Positions 29,135-37,578 of a stretch of 64,000 bases of DNA are shown here, piece after piece (the stretch's first letter is position 1; every line of letters begins with the position of its first letter). The notes under the pieces are model-generated. The model made no database searches and had not been told where the DNA came from. It was given only the letters and a program-made list of their open reading frames with translations. Source of the stretch: Paenibacillus sp. NAIST15-1 (GTDB taxonomy: Bacteria; Bacillota; Bacilli; Paenibacillales; Paenibacillaceae); the NCBI RefSeq assembly GCF_001894745.1, contig NZ_BBYF01000002.1:186001-250000 (forward strand), given 5' to 3'. The translations under genes and the position numbers were made by a program.

Positions 29135-29803
29135 ATGTTGGCGAAATGGTTGCAGCAGATTGAAACGTGGATCGGAAAAGGCAGCAACGATTCCAAGCGC
29201 GTCCGTTCGTTCCGCTGGCTGCTCCTGCTCGGTCTTGTCGGCGCAGCGCTCATATTGTTCGGCTCGTTCCAGCCTCAGGGAAGCGGCGGAGGGTGGTTCG
29301 GGGGCAAAGGCAGCGCAGACAAAGAGCCGCCGGCTGTCGGGGCCTTTGACTCGATGGAAACCAAGAATTCATCTGATAAGGCTTCATCGAATGTATTCGA
29401 GTCCATTGAGCAGTCATTTGAAGCACGCGTCAAAGGCATTCTGGAGGGAATTGTCGGCGTCGGACAAGTTGATGTGCTTGTCACGATCGACTCTACAGAG
29501 GAACTGATTGTTCAGCGCAACTTCAAGGACAATCAGCAGCAGACCGAAGAGACAGATTCGAACGGCGGCAAGCGGCACACTACCCAATATACGCGCGATG
29601 GTCAAATCGTGACGCTGGAATCCTCGGGAAATCAAGCTCCAATCGTGACAAAGCGCATTAAGCCGAAGGTGCGGGGAGTCATAGTCGTTGCGAAAGGGGC
29701 AGAGAATGCGACGGTGAAGAAGATGGTCGTCGATGCTGTCGAGAAAGGCTTGAATGTACCGGCTTATCGGATATCGGTCGTTCCACGCAAGATTGCTCAA
29801 TAG
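29135..29803 (+). CDS. spoIIIAG: Stage III sporulation protein SpoIIIAG
   Basis: The 222-residue protein has one membrane helix (about 29-47), a Gly-rich segment, and a soluble domain related to EscJ/FliF ring-building proteins (EARVKGILEGIVGVGQVDVLVT, KPKVRGVIVVAKGAENATVKK). SpoIIIAG forms a large ring in the intermembrane space. The start ATG 29135 is six bases after AAGGAG. Confidence 0.95.
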   Translation: MLAKWLQQIETWIGKGSNDSKRVRSFRWLLLLGLVGAALILFGSFQPQGSGGGWFGGKGSADKEPPAVGAFDSMETKNSSDKASSNVFESIEQSFEARVKGILEGIVGVGQVDVLVTIDSTEELIVQRNFKDNQQQTEETDSNGGKRHTTQYTRDGQIVTLESSGNQAPIVTKRIKPKVRGVIVVAKGAENATVKKMVVDAVEKGLNVPAYRISVVPRKIAQ

Positions 29804-29849
29804 GTAAGCTTGAACGAGAAACTGAATGAACATTAGGAGGTAATGAAGA

Positions 29850-30602
29850 ATGAATACGAAAAGACAGACGATATGGTTAGTGTCTATGCTGAGCTTGATG
29901 GTCGTATTGTCCGCATATTATTTGTTCACGGAGGACACAACAGCTCCAGCGAAGCAAACGGTAGACAATGTACGTTCAGAACAGACATTGAAAGGTGATG
30001 CAACAGAAGTTGGGCAATTGCCAGAAATCAAAGTCACTGAGGTATCTACAGGGCATGGTGCTGATCCAAGCGTCAATGGCAAAGACGCTGCATCCGAAGC
30101 TAAGGAGAACAGCAGCAAGAGTGACGGGACCAATCCTTCTGCGACAAGCACTGGCAAGGACGATGAAGCCAAGAATGCTGGAAATGAGACTAGCGCTGCT
30201 GCGAAGGAAGACCAAGAGAAGGCGATGCTGGACAAAGTTGAAGCAGAAGGTGTTATGAAGCGGAGCTCTATTGAAGAACTGCAAATGCAGCGTGCAGAGA
30301 AGTATCAGCAAGAGATGGAGAAACTCATGAGTGACCTGAACTCAACCAGCAGTGAGAAGACTGCTGCAGTCCATGACGAAATGGGCAAGCTGGAAGAGCA
30401 TGAGACGAAATTATCAAACCTGGAAACGGAGCTGCAGAAGCAGTATCAGAGTGCAGTCATCACACAGGATAATGATAAATATCAAGTGCTTGTGCAGAGC
30501 AATAAGCTTGAAGCCAAAGATGCTGTTGAAATAGTAGATAAAGTCATGAAGGACTTGAATGTGACACAAGATAAGATTGTTGTAGAATATGTCAGTGAAT
30601 AG
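29850..30602 (+). CDS. spoIIIAH: Stage III sporulation protein SpoIIIAH
   Basis: The 250-residue protein has one N-terminal membrane helix and a long Ser/Ala/Asp-rich linker (about 35-125). The C-terminal domain is of the EscJ/YscJ type (EKYQQEMEKLMSDLNSTSSE to DLNVTQDKIVVEYVSE). SpoIIIAH binds SpoIIQ across the septum. ATG 29850 follows AGGAGG by about eight bases. A terminator follows, ending the operon. Confidence 0.94.
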   Translation: MNTKRQTIWLVSMLSLMVVLSAYYLFTEDTTAPAKQTVDNVRSEQTLKGDATEVGQLPEIKVTEVSTGHGADPSVNGKDAASEAKENSSKSDGTNPSATSTGKDDEAKNAGNETSAAAKEDQEKAMLDKVEAEGVMKRSSIEELQMQRAEKYQQEMEKLMSDLNSTSSEKTAAVHDEMGKLEEHETKLSNLETELQKQYQSAVITQDNDKYQVLVQSNKLEAKDAVEIVDKVMKDLNVTQDKIVVEYVSE

Positions 30603-30618
30603 CGAATGTACTCGAATC

Positions 30619-30648
30619 TAGCCCAGTTGCAAACTGGGCTCTTTCCAT
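30619..30648 (+). terminator. Terminator after spoIIIAH
   Basis: AGCCCAGTT and AACTGGGCT form a nine-pair stem with a short loop, followed by CTTTCC; the T-run is weak. Confidence 0.75.
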
Positions 30649-30660
30649 TTGGAACGATTA

Positions 30661-30669
30661 TGTTATAAT
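30661..30669 (+). promoter_or_regulatory. Extended -10 promoter upstream of accB
   Basis: TGTTATAAT matches TGnTATAAT fully. The predicted transcript has a leader of about 340 bases before accB. Confidence 0.65.
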
Positions 30670-31018
30670 ACTAACGTCTGTAGATTGTCCTTTTTTGAAG
30701 GTTGTTCAAAAAGACAGCTTATTTTTGAGAAAGCAACGGAAGGTCTCTCAGCATGGAATCTAGCATTCAAATCACAAGGATTGTCGCATCGAATATGTCA
30801 TTTCTTCTGCGGCAACACGGCACTCTGCTATGCATGCAGCTTAACAGCTACTTGTGCGCACTGCTGAACAGATTCGGTATTATATTCTGCATAGACAGCA
30901 TGCGCTGAGCGTCCTTGCGGATCTCTGTTGCGGAATACCGCTCCCTTTTTGGACATGTATTTGCAGTATGAAACTACCTTGCTATAAGAGACTTATCAAT
31001 TGTCACGAGGAGTGAAAC
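30670..31018 (+). other. Long untranslated leader before accB, unexplained
   Basis: No credible gene is seen here: one 72-codon frame (30649-30867) begins in the promoter and has odd, Cys-rich composition. The stretch contains the inverted repeat TTTTTGAA/TTCAAAAA near 30690-30712 and several smaller hairpins. I recognise no riboswitch class. No FapR box was found. It could be an accB leader or decayed sequence. Confidence 0.5.
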
Positions 31019-31522
31019 ATGTTGTTCAAGATTGGCGAAATCAAAGAACTGATCAAGCTGTTGGACCAAACTTCCGTGCAGGAATTGGAAATCGAGAACG
31101 AAGGTTATCGTCTTTCCATTCGCAAGCCCGGCAAGACTGAAGTCATTAGTGTTCAGCCAGCACCTGCACAGCCTACATATACCCCGGTTCCAACTGTACC
31201 TGCACAGCCAGCAGCTGCAGTTGAGACAGCTCCTGCACAGCCAGCAGTAGATGTTGTTGCCGACACGAAGGAGCAGGCGGGATTGCATAAGATTGTGTCT
31301 CCGATGGTAGGTACATTCTATCGTGCTTCTTCACCAGACACGCCTCCATTTGTGAATACGGGAGATAAAATTAACGAGAAATCGGTCGTATGTATTTTGG
31401 AAGCGATGAAGCTGATGAATGAACTCTTAGCTGAAGTCAAAGGCGAAATTGTTGAGATTCTTGTAGAAAATGGCCAGTTGGTTGAGTTCGGCCAGCCTTT
31501 ATTCTTGGTGAAGCTGGATTAG
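31019..31522 (+). CDS. accB: Biotin carboxyl carrier protein of acetyl-CoA carboxylase
   Basis: The 167-residue carrier holds the biotin that moves carboxyl groups between AccC and AccAD in malonyl-CoA synthesis. The N-terminal AccC-binding region is followed by a Pro/Ala-rich linker (about 45-85) and the biotinyl domain with EAMKLMNE, whose Lys is biotinylated. ATG 31019 follows GAGGAGTG. accC follows 48 bases after the stop. Confidence 0.97.
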   Translation: MLFKIGEIKELIKLLDQTSVQELEIENEGYRLSIRKPGKTEVISVQPAPAQPTYTPVPTVPAQPAAAVETAPAQPAVDVVADTKEQAGLHKIVSPMVGTFYRASSPDTPPFVNTGDKINEKSVVCILEAMKLMNELLAEVKGEIVEILVENGQLVEFGQPLFLVKLD

Positions 31523-31570
31523 TGGATGCTATCATCCCGAACAGATGTAAAGCCAAGGAGGTTTAAAACA

Positions 31571-32914
31571 TTGAAATTTCAGAAGATTCTAATTGCTAAC
31601 CGTGGTGAAATCGCTGTTCGTATCATTCGTGCTTGCCGAGAACTTGGAATTGCAACGGTTGCAGTCTACTCGGAAGCCGATCGTGATTCACTTCATGTAC
31701 GACTTGCAGATGAAGCGTACTGTATTGGCCCTACATCTTCCAAGGACAGTTACTTGAACTTTACGAATATAATGAGTGTTGCTACATTGACAGAATGTGA
31801 TGCAGTACATCCTGGCTATGGTTTTTTGGCGGAGAATGCTGACTTTGCTGATATTTGCGAGTCATGCGGCATTACATTCATTGGTCCTTCTTCCGATGCG
31901 ATTGAGCGTATGGGAGACAAGGCTGTAGCGAAGCAGACGATGAAGGATGCAGGAGTTCCTGTCATTCCTGGTTCCGACGGTCTCGTTGAGAATATCGAAG
32001 AAGCTCTTATGATCGCACGCGATATCGGTTATCCTGTCATCATTAAGGCAACTGCCGGCGGCGGTGGCAAAGGGATCCGAATTGCGGATGATGAAGAGAT
32101 GCTGGTCAAGCAAATTACGACAGCACAACAGGAAGCGGAGAGAGCCTTCGGTAATGCCGGCGTTTATTTGGAGAAGTATTTGACGGGCATGAAGCATGTT
32201 GAAATCCAAATTATCGCAGACAAGCATGGTAATGCAGCTTATCTAGGCGAACGTGACTGCTCCGTGCAGCGCAGACGTCAGAAGCTGGTTGAGGAAGCTC
32301 CTTGTCCAGTGCTGACGCCAGATATTCGTATGAAGATGGGCGAGGCAGCTGTACGCGCAGCACTCGCTGTTGACTACTCGGGTGCAGGTACTTTGGAGTT
32401 TCTGTTCGGTCCAGACGGCAATTTCTACTTCATGGAGATGAATACTCGTATTCAGGTTGAACATCCTGTTACCGAGATGATAACTGGAATTGACCTTATT
32501 CAAGAGATGATCCATGTAGCGGAAGGCAATCCATTATCGTTCCGACAAGAGGATGTTCAGCTTAATGGATGGGCGATTGAGTGCCGTGTTAACGCAGAAG
32601 ACCCTGATCGCAACTTTATGCCTTCCGCAGGGCAAATTCAATTCTATTTGCCTCCGGGAGGAGCGGGTGTACGTGTGGATAGCGCAGCATATCCAGGTTG
32701 TGTGATTTCTCCACACTATGATTCCATGATTGCGAAGCTGATCGTGTGGGCTCCTACTCGCGAACAAGCGATTGAACGTATGAAGCGTGCACTTGCGGAG
32801 TTCGCGATAGAAGGTATTCATACAACAATTCCGTTCCATCAACGGTTGCTGCGGCATCCGAAGTTCGAGCAAGGGGATTTCGATATTAAGTTCCTGGAAG
32901 AGCATGAAGTCTAG
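31571..32914 (+). CDS. accC: Biotin carboxylase subunit of acetyl-CoA carboxylase
   Basis: The 447-residue enzyme carboxylates biotin on AccB using ATP and bicarbonate. Motifs: [17 protein letters not shown] at the N-terminus, the ATP-grasp loop [14 protein letters not shown], and catalytic [23 protein letters not shown] 31571 is the start, nine bases after AAGGAGG; an in-frame ATG at 31526 lies upstream of this ribosome site. It is co-transcribed with accB. A separate promoter follows for yqhY. Confidence 0.97.
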   Translation: MKFQKILIANRGEIAVRIIRACRELGIATVAVYSEADRDSLHVRLADEAYCIGPTSSKDSYLNFTNIMSVATLTECDAVHPGYGFLAENADFADICESCGITFIGPSSDAIERMGDKAVAKQTMKDAGVPVIPGSDGLVENIEEALMIARDIGYPVIIKATAGGGGKGIRIADDEEMLVKQITTAQQEAERAFGNAGVYLEKYLTGMKHVEIQIIADKHGNAAYLGERDCSVQRRRQKLVEEAPCPVLTPDIRMKMGEAAVRAALAVDYSGAGTLEFLFGPDGNFYFMEMNTRIQVEHPVTEMITGIDLIQEMIHVAEGNPLSFRQEDVQLNGWAIECRVNAEDPDRNFMPSAGQIQFYLPPGGAGVRVDSAAYPGCVISPHYDSMIAKLIVWAPTREQAIERMKRALAEFAIEGIHTTIPFHQRLLRHPKFEQGDFDIKFLEEHEV

Positions 32915-32932
32915 AACGTCATCATGAGTAAT

Positions 32933-32961
32933 TTGTCATAAAAATAGACAAATGCTATAGT
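32933..32961 (+). promoter_or_regulatory. SigmaA promoter for the yqhY-amaP group
   Basis: TTGTCA (32933-32938), 17 bases, TATAGT (32956-32961) with a TG extension before the -10. It starts 19 bases after the accC stop. Confidence 0.8.
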
Positions 32962-33020
32962 TATGATTATGACGGACAAGAACTGCCTCTTTTCAAAAAA
33001 TAATGAGGAGTGTGTAACGG

Positions 33021-33431
33021 ATGAATCAGACGATTATTCCGGAATTTGAGCGTACTGATCTTGGCAATATTCAGATTGCTCCTGACGTGATTGCAGTGAT
33101 CGCTGGTCTAGCTACTATTGAAGTAGAAGGTGTAGCGGGTATGAGCGGTGGCTTTGCAGGCGGTATTGCTGAATTACTTGGCCGTAAGAACTTGTCCAAA
33201 GGCGTTAAGGTTGAAGTTGGACAACGTGAAGCTGCAGTAGATGTGAACATCATCGTAGAATATGGTCGTCGCATTCCTGTGATTGCTGATGAGATTCAGC
33301 AGAACGTAAAGCGCTCCATTGAGATGATGACAGGTCTTCATGTTGTTGAAGTGAACGTGCATGTGCATGACGTGCATTTTAAATCGCAAGAGAAACCGGA
33401 AGAAACGGAAGTATCTACGCGAGTGAAATAA
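33021..33431 (+). CDS. yqhY: Asp23/Gls24-family envelope stress protein YqhY
   Basis: The 136-residue protein is a DUF322/Asp23 member (IQIAPDVIAVIAGLATIEVE, GVAGMSGGFAGGIAELLGRK, VDVNIIVEYGRRIPVIADEI). In Bacillus subtilis yqhY sits beside accBC and its loss affects fatty-acid synthesis through acetyl-CoA carboxylase mutations. Here it has its own promoter and is followed by a membrane anchor of the AmaP type. The start ATG 33021 follows GAGGAGTG. A long perfect hairpin separates it from amaP. Confidence 0.93.
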   Translation: MNQTIIPEFERTDLGNIQIAPDVIAVIAGLATIEVEGVAGMSGGFAGGIAELLGRKNLSKGVKVEVGQREAAVDVNIIVEYGRRIPVIADEIQQNVKRSIEMMTGLHVVEVNVHVHDVHFKSQEKPEETEVSTRVK

Positions 33432-33433
33432 TG

Positions 33434-33476
33434 ATGGCAGTAAACCCCCTCCTGGTGGCAGGGGGTTTACTGCCAT
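33434..33476 (+). other. Perfect 17-bp hairpin between yqhY and amaP
   Basis: Bases 33434-33450 pair without mismatch with 33460-33476 around a nine-base loop. The stem starts two bases after the yqhY stop. No U-run follows; the amaP ribosome site GAGGAGGA begins six bases later. It may protect the yqhY mRNA or set the yqhY:amaP ratio. Confidence 0.9.
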
Positions 33477-33498
33477 TCCATGAGGAGGATCGTCAAGC

Positions 33499-34038
33499 GT
33501 GAGCAGAATTGTAGACAGACTGTTGTTGTTTGTGTATAGTTTGGTCATTGGTTCGTTATCGGTAGCAGCCATTTTAGCTGCACTAGGCTTCATTCCCGAG
33601 CGGCTTGATCCAACTCAGCCTCTATGGCTGCAAACAACAGTAATATCGGTTGCGGCCGTTATTTTATTGCTTAGCGTCCGCTTCGTTTACGTTTCTATCC
33701 GTCGTGAGCGGAAGTCAATGTCATCGATTGATCAACGCACCGATATTGGTGATATTAAGATATCGATAGAAACGATCGAGAACGTAGCGTTGAAGGCAGC
33801 GTCGCGCGTCCGTGGTGTTAAGGACTTAAAGGCACGAATCCGCACCAATGAATCAGGGCTCGATATCACGATTCGCACCGTTGTGGACGGGGAGACGGCG
33901 ATACAAAGCATGACGGAGGATGTTCAACGCCAGGTTCGCGATTATGTGCAGGAAATTACCGGAATACCGGTTTCTTACGTTTCGGTATACGTTGCAAATA
34001 TTGTGCAGACGCAAACCTTTAAAGCGCGCGTTGAATAG
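33499..34038 (+). CDS. amaP: Alkaline-shock membrane anchor protein (AmaP-like)
   Basis: The 179-residue protein has two N-terminal membrane helices (about 7-28 and 45-66) and a cytoplasmic domain related to Asp23 (DIKISIETIENVALKAASRV, YVQEITGIPVSYVSVYVANI). In Staphylococcus aureus AmaP holds Asp23 at the membrane; the yqhY neighbour is the expected partner. Translation starts at GTG 33499 after GAGGAGGA. The DUF2273 gene follows at once. Confidence 0.9.
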   Translation: MSRIVDRLLLFVYSLVIGSLSVAAILAALGFIPERLDPTQPLWLQTTVISVAAVILLLSVRFVYVSIRRERKSMSSIDQRTDIGDIKISIETIENVALKAASRVRGVKDLKARIRTNESGLDITIRTVVDGETAIQSMTEDVQRQVRDYVQEITGIPVSYVSVYVANIVQTQTFKARVE

Positions 34039-34053
34039 GTGGTGAGCTGTCCG

Positions 34054-34284
34054 ATGTGGAAGGAAATATGGGAGAGTCACGGCGGACGTCTACTTGGCGT
34101 CACGGCGGGCATTTTTTTTGGCATCTTGTATCTAATTGTTGGTTTTTGGGATATGCTATTTTTTGCACTTCTTGTATTCATCGGATTTGCAATCGGCAGA
34201 CAGCGGGATCTGAAATTAGGCCCCTTGTTCCCATTTCAGCGAATTGGAATGTGGATGTCTGAACGTTGGAGAAGGTTGAAGTAG
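34054..34284 (+). CDS. DUF2273 small membrane protein
   Basis: The 76-residue protein has two hydrophobic helices (HGGRLLGVTAGIFFGILYLI, FWDMLFFALLVFIGFAIG) and matches DUF2273, a regular companion of Asp23 and AmaP. It likely helps assemble the membrane-bound complex. ATG 34054 follows GGTGGTGAG by about seven bases; the in-frame GTG at 34039 lies in that ribosome site. It is the last gene of the yqhY group. Confidence 0.88.
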   Translation: MWKEIWESHGGRLLGVTAGIFFGILYLIVGFWDMLFFALLVFIGFAIGRQRDLKLGPLFPFQRIGMWMSERWRRLK

Positions 34285-34365
34285 TCCTATGGACGCTCCG
34301 AACGACTGCTTGACCGCCGGTTCTGGCCGACGGAAGGGAATCGGGGAGCTTCATAGGATTTTTTT
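34285..34365 (+). terminator. Large branched terminator-like RNA element after the DUF2273 gene
   Basis: An outer stem TCCTATG/CATAGGA (34285-34291, 34352-34358) and a second stem GCTCC/GGAGC (34295-34299, 34345-34349) enclose a further CCG/CGG hairpin. Seven T residues follow. The 60-base interior is longer than in a simple terminator, so a structured regulatory RNA is possible. No known class could be assigned. Confidence 0.7.
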
Positions 34366-34514
34366 CACAAATAAATCGTAAGTAGATGCATCGAAGTGCT
34401 TAAGATCGTAGTAACGTTGGCAATTGCCTTAATGAACAGTAGAGTGCATGCGCTAGTGAATTGAAGGAATACGAATTCGACATGTCGGATGCTTTACATG
34501 CAGGAGGATAAATC

Positions 34515-34991
34515 ATGAAAAGACGCATCGCCAGAGAAATGGCTATTCAAAGTTTGTATCAGCTTGAAATGACAGAGGTAACGCCACATCAGGCTGTTGC
34601 TATGATTGTGCAAGAATCTGCACAAGACAATGAAATAGGTGTTAAGCATGAGCATGCGGAAGCCATGCATGCTCATGTATTGGAATGGGTACGAGCTACA
34701 TGGGAGCATCACGTTGAGATCGACGAGTTTCTGGCACGTTATTTGAAAGGGTGGCACGTTGAGCGTTTGTCCAGAGTGGATAGACAGATCCTTCGTCTGG
34801 CTACGTACGAAATGAAATATCGCGATGATGTCCCTCCTAAAGTAGCGATCAATGAGGCCATCAATTTGGCGAAGCACTTTGGTACGGACGAGTCCGGAAA
34901 ATTCGTCAATGGAGTTCTAGGGCAGATGATGCGTGATATGGACGGAGCTTCTACTACGGAAGCTGCAAAGGAAGAGACAACAGAAGAATAG
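34515..34991 (+). CDS. nusB: Transcription antitermination factor NusB
   Basis: The 158-residue all-helical protein matches Nus[21 protein letters not shown] at the N-terminus, [20 protein letters not shown] and [17 protein letters not shown]. With NusE it binds boxA in rRNA operons. ATG 34515 follows AGGAGGA. The gene starts the folD-xseAB-ispA group; a 150-base upstream region follows the previous terminator. Confidence 0.96.
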   Translation: MKRRIAREMAIQSLYQLEMTEVTPHQAVAMIVQESAQDNEIGVKHEHAEAMHAHVLEWVRATWEHHVEIDEFLARYLKGWHVERLSRVDRQILRLATYEMKYRDDVPPKVAINEAINLAKHFGTDESGKFVNGVLGQMMRDMDGASTTEAAKEETTEE

Positions 34992-35044
34992 AAGTAAGTT
35001 CAGCTTGGATGACAATGTCGAGTATTCGGATGGAGGCGCAGAGA

Positions 35045-35914
35045 ATGATAACAGCAACTTTATTGGATGGTAAGGCATTATCTCGTACAATTCGTGAGGA
35101 GATTACGGCGGAGACCGCTGGGCTGAAGGACAAAGGGATACAGCCAGGGCTGGCTGTCGTTCTCGTTGGTGAAGACGCTGCTTCGCAAGTATATGTGAAC
35201 AGCAAGCATAAGACATGCTTGGAGCTGGGCTTCAATTCGGAAGTACATCGTCTTCCGGCAAATACGTCTCAGGAAGAGCTGCTGGCTCTTGTTCATCGCT
35301 TGAATGAAGAACCTTCCATTCACGGAATTCTTGTGCAGCTTCCGCTGCCGAAGCATATTGATGAGAAGGCTGTCATCGATGCAATTGCCGTTGAGAAGGA
35401 TGTGGATGGATTCCATCCTGTCAGTGTCGGTAATATGGTCATCGGGGATGACTCTTTATTGCCTTGTACGCCAGCAGGCATTATGGAAATGCTGAAACGC
35501 AACCAGATTGACGTTGCTGGCAAGCACGCTGTTGTTATTGGGCGAAGCAACATTGTAGGCAAACCAATATCTCTCCTTCTCCAACGTGAGAATGCAACAG
35601 TTACGATGTGCCATTCTCGGACTGTCAATATGAAGGAGATTACAAAACAGGCAGACATTTTGGTTGTTGCGATTGGTCGCGCTAACTTCGTGGATCGTTC
35701 TTATATTAAGCCAGGTGCAGTCATTATCGATGTGGGCATGAACCGCCTTGAGAACGGTAAGCTGGCTGGAGATGTTGACTTTGAGGACGTGAAGGAAATT
35801 TGCGGCCCGATTACACCTGTACCAGGCGGTGTAGGACCAATGACAATTACAATGCTCATGTTCAATACACTCAAGGCCGCCAAACGAATACATCACATTG
35901 CGCACAACGAATAG
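35045..35914 (+). CDS. folD: Bifunctional methylene-THF dehydrogenase / methenyl-THF cyclohydrolase
   Basis: The 289-residue FolD interconverts 5,10-methylene-THF and 10-formyl-THF for purine and formyl-Met synthesis. Motifs: [14 protein letters not shown] with the active Tyr/Lys, the Rossmann segment [17 protein letters not shown], and [17 protein letters not shown] near the C-terminus. ATG 35045 lies eight bases after GGAGG; the open frame from 35009 is rejected. Confidence 0.97.
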   Translation: MITATLLDGKALSRTIREEITAETAGLKDKGIQPGLAVVLVGEDAASQVYVNSKHKTCLELGFNSEVHRLPANTSQEELLALVHRLNEEPSIHGILVQLPLPKHIDEKAVIDAIAVEKDVDGFHPVSVGNMVIGDDSLLPCTPAGIMEMLKRNQIDVAGKHAVVIGRSNIVGKPISLLLQRENATVTMCHSRTVNMKEITKQADILVVAIGRANFVDRSYIKPGAVIIDVGMNRLENGKLAGDVDFEDVKEICGPITPVPGGVGPMTITMLMFNTLKAAKRIHHIAHNE

Positions 35915-35956
35915 TTGTGCGCTGTCTGTCATTGGGAACGAAAGGGGGCAGACAAT

Positions 35957-37312
35957 GTGTCCGACGATGCACGAATATTATCAATTAAAGAAGTGAACCG
36001 CTACATCCGCATGAAGATGGAAGGCGATCCGAGGCTTCAGGATGTATGGCTTCGTGGAGAAATATCGAACTTCACACATCATTCAAGCGGGCATATGTAT
36101 TTCACATTGAAGGATTCTGATAGCCGTATACGTACGATTATGTTTGCTTCGCACAATCAAAAGCTGGCTTTTCGTCCGAAGGAAGGAACGAAGGTCATTG
36201 CTCGCGGCAATATTACGGTGTATGAACGGGATGGTCAATACCAGTTCTATGCGCTGCATATGCAGCCTGATGGAATTGGAAGTCTGTTCATGGCCTTCGA
36301 ACAGTTGAAGGAGAGATTGAACGCGGAGGGATTGTTCGGGCAGGAACGCAAGCGAAGTATCCCGCGTTATCCTGCTGCAATCGGCGTCATTACTTCGCCG
36401 ACAGGTGCTGCTGTACGGGATATCCTCATTACGCTGCGCCGCCGTCAGCCCGGTGTTGCGGTATTGCTATACCCCGTATTAGTACAAGGAACACAAGCGG
36501 CAGGATCGATTGCTCAGGCGATCGAGGCGATGAACCGCAGCGGCGAGGTGGACGTGCTGATTGTGGGCCGCGGCGGAGGATCGCTAGAAGAACTATGGGC
36601 ATTCAATGAAGAAGTGGTTGCGCGAGCAATCGCTGCATCGACGATCCCGATCATCTCAGCGGTTGGACATGAGACTGACTTTACGATTTCGGACTTCGTA
36701 GCCGATCTTCGAGCTCCTACACCTACGGCAGCGGCCGAATTAGCGGTCGCGAACAGGGAAGAGCTCAGGCAGCATCTTACACATGTAAATCGCAGGCTGC
36801 AATCGGCAATGAATCGTCTCTTGAATCAGAACCAGGAACGGTTGCTTCGGGCACAGCAATCTGCCGTGTTCCGCAAGCCTGAACAGTTAATGATGAAGCA
36901 TGCGGATAAGGTTGCGCGCCTGCAGGAGCAGTTAACGTACCGGTTGCAGTTGATCCAAGGCCAATCTTCACAGCGATGGAAGGAACTGCGTGGTCGATTG
37001 CGTGAACAGACGCCAGTACATCAAGTGCGTGCTGCACGCAAGCGGTTGGATGGCAATCAGCATCAACTCGTTCAGTCGATGGCTGCTATCACGAAGCAGA
37101 AGCGGATGGAGGCAGCTGGGATGATTAGACAGCTGGACGCGCTTAGCCCACTTAAGATTATGTCAAGAGGGTATAGTCTTGTGTATGATGAACAGGAGGC
37201 GAAGCTGATCCGCTCGATCGAAGAAGTGCAGCTTGGAGACGTAGTGCGGGTGAAATTATCGGATGGCCAATTGGATTGTCATGTATGGTCGATGAAAGGA
37301 GAGCGTGAATAA
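35957..37312 (+). CDS. xseA: Exodeoxyribonuclease VII large subunit
   Basis: The 451-residue large subunit degrades single-stranded DNA with XseB. The N-terminal OB fold (about 10-100, WLRGEISNFTHHSSGHMYFT) is followed by the catalytic domain (GVITSPTGAAVRDILITL, IVGRGGGSLEELWAFNEE, SAVGHETDFTISDFVADLRA) and a long helical region. Start GTG 35957 is nine bases after AAAGGGGG. xseB starts five bases after its stop. Confidence 0.96.
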   Translation: MSDDARILSIKEVNRYIRMKMEGDPRLQDVWLRGEISNFTHHSSGHMYFTLKDSDSRIRTIMFASHNQKLAFRPKEGTKVIARGNITVYERDGQYQFYALHMQPDGIGSLFMAFEQLKERLNAEGLFGQERKRSIPRYPAAIGVITSPTGAAVRDILITLRRRQPGVAVLLYPVLVQGTQAAGSIAQAIEAMNRSGEVDVLIVGRGGGSLEELWAFNEEVVARAIAASTIPIISAVGHETDFTISDFVADLRAPTPTAAAELAVANREELRQHLTHVNRRLQSAMNRLLNQNQERLLRAQQSAVFRKPEQLMMKHADKVARLQEQLTYRLQLIQGQSSQRWKELRGRLREQTPVHQVRAARKRLDGNQHQLVQSMAAITKQKRMEAAGMIRQLDALSPLKIMSRGYSLVYDEQEAKLIRSIEEVQLGDVVRVKLSDGQLDCHVWSMKGERE

Positions 37313-37317
37313 CTCTC

Positions 37318-37578
37318 ATGGAAAATAAAGAGACTATTAAACAATTAAGCTTCGAGGCGGCGATGGATAAGTTGGAAGAGATCGTTGCCAAACTAGAAAG
37401 CGGAGACGCTCCTCTTGAACAATCAATTGAGTTGTTCCAAGAAGGAATGATGCTCTCTAAGCTTTGTTCAGAGAAGCTGGAACAAGTTGAACGCAAGATA
37501 GAGATGGTAACCGAGCAGAACGGCGAATGGAAGCGTCAGCCGTATGCAACAGAGGAGACGGGTGATTCGATTGATTAA
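37318..37578 (+). CDS. xseB: Exodeoxyribonuclease VII small subunit
   Basis: The 86-residue helical protein matches XseB (LSFEAAMDKLEEIVAKLESG, LEQSIELFQEGMMLSKLCSE). It binds XseA helices and is needed for activity. ATG 37318 lies 17 bases after the AAAGGAG found inside xseA, so reinitiation from xseA probably drives translation. It overlaps ispA by a few codons. Confidence 0.95.
   Translation: MENKETIKQLSFEAAMDKLEEIVAKLESGDAPLEQSIELFQEGMMLSKLCSEKLEQVERKIEMVTEQNGEWKRQPYATEETGDSID

Noticed and set aside
30649-30867. Seventy-two-codon frame upstream of accB
   Set aside because: It starts inside the extended -10 element, lacks a ribosome site, and its Cys-rich product has no recognisable pattern.
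30603-31018. FapR box controlling accBC
   Set aside because: I searched the whole gap by eye for TTAGTACC-like repeats and found none.
34285-34365. ZTP (pfl) riboswitch upstream of nusB-folD
   Set aside because: A CGGGGAGC string recalls the pfl motif and folD is a typical target, but the required 3' pseudoknot segment is missing and the element ends directly in a T-run.
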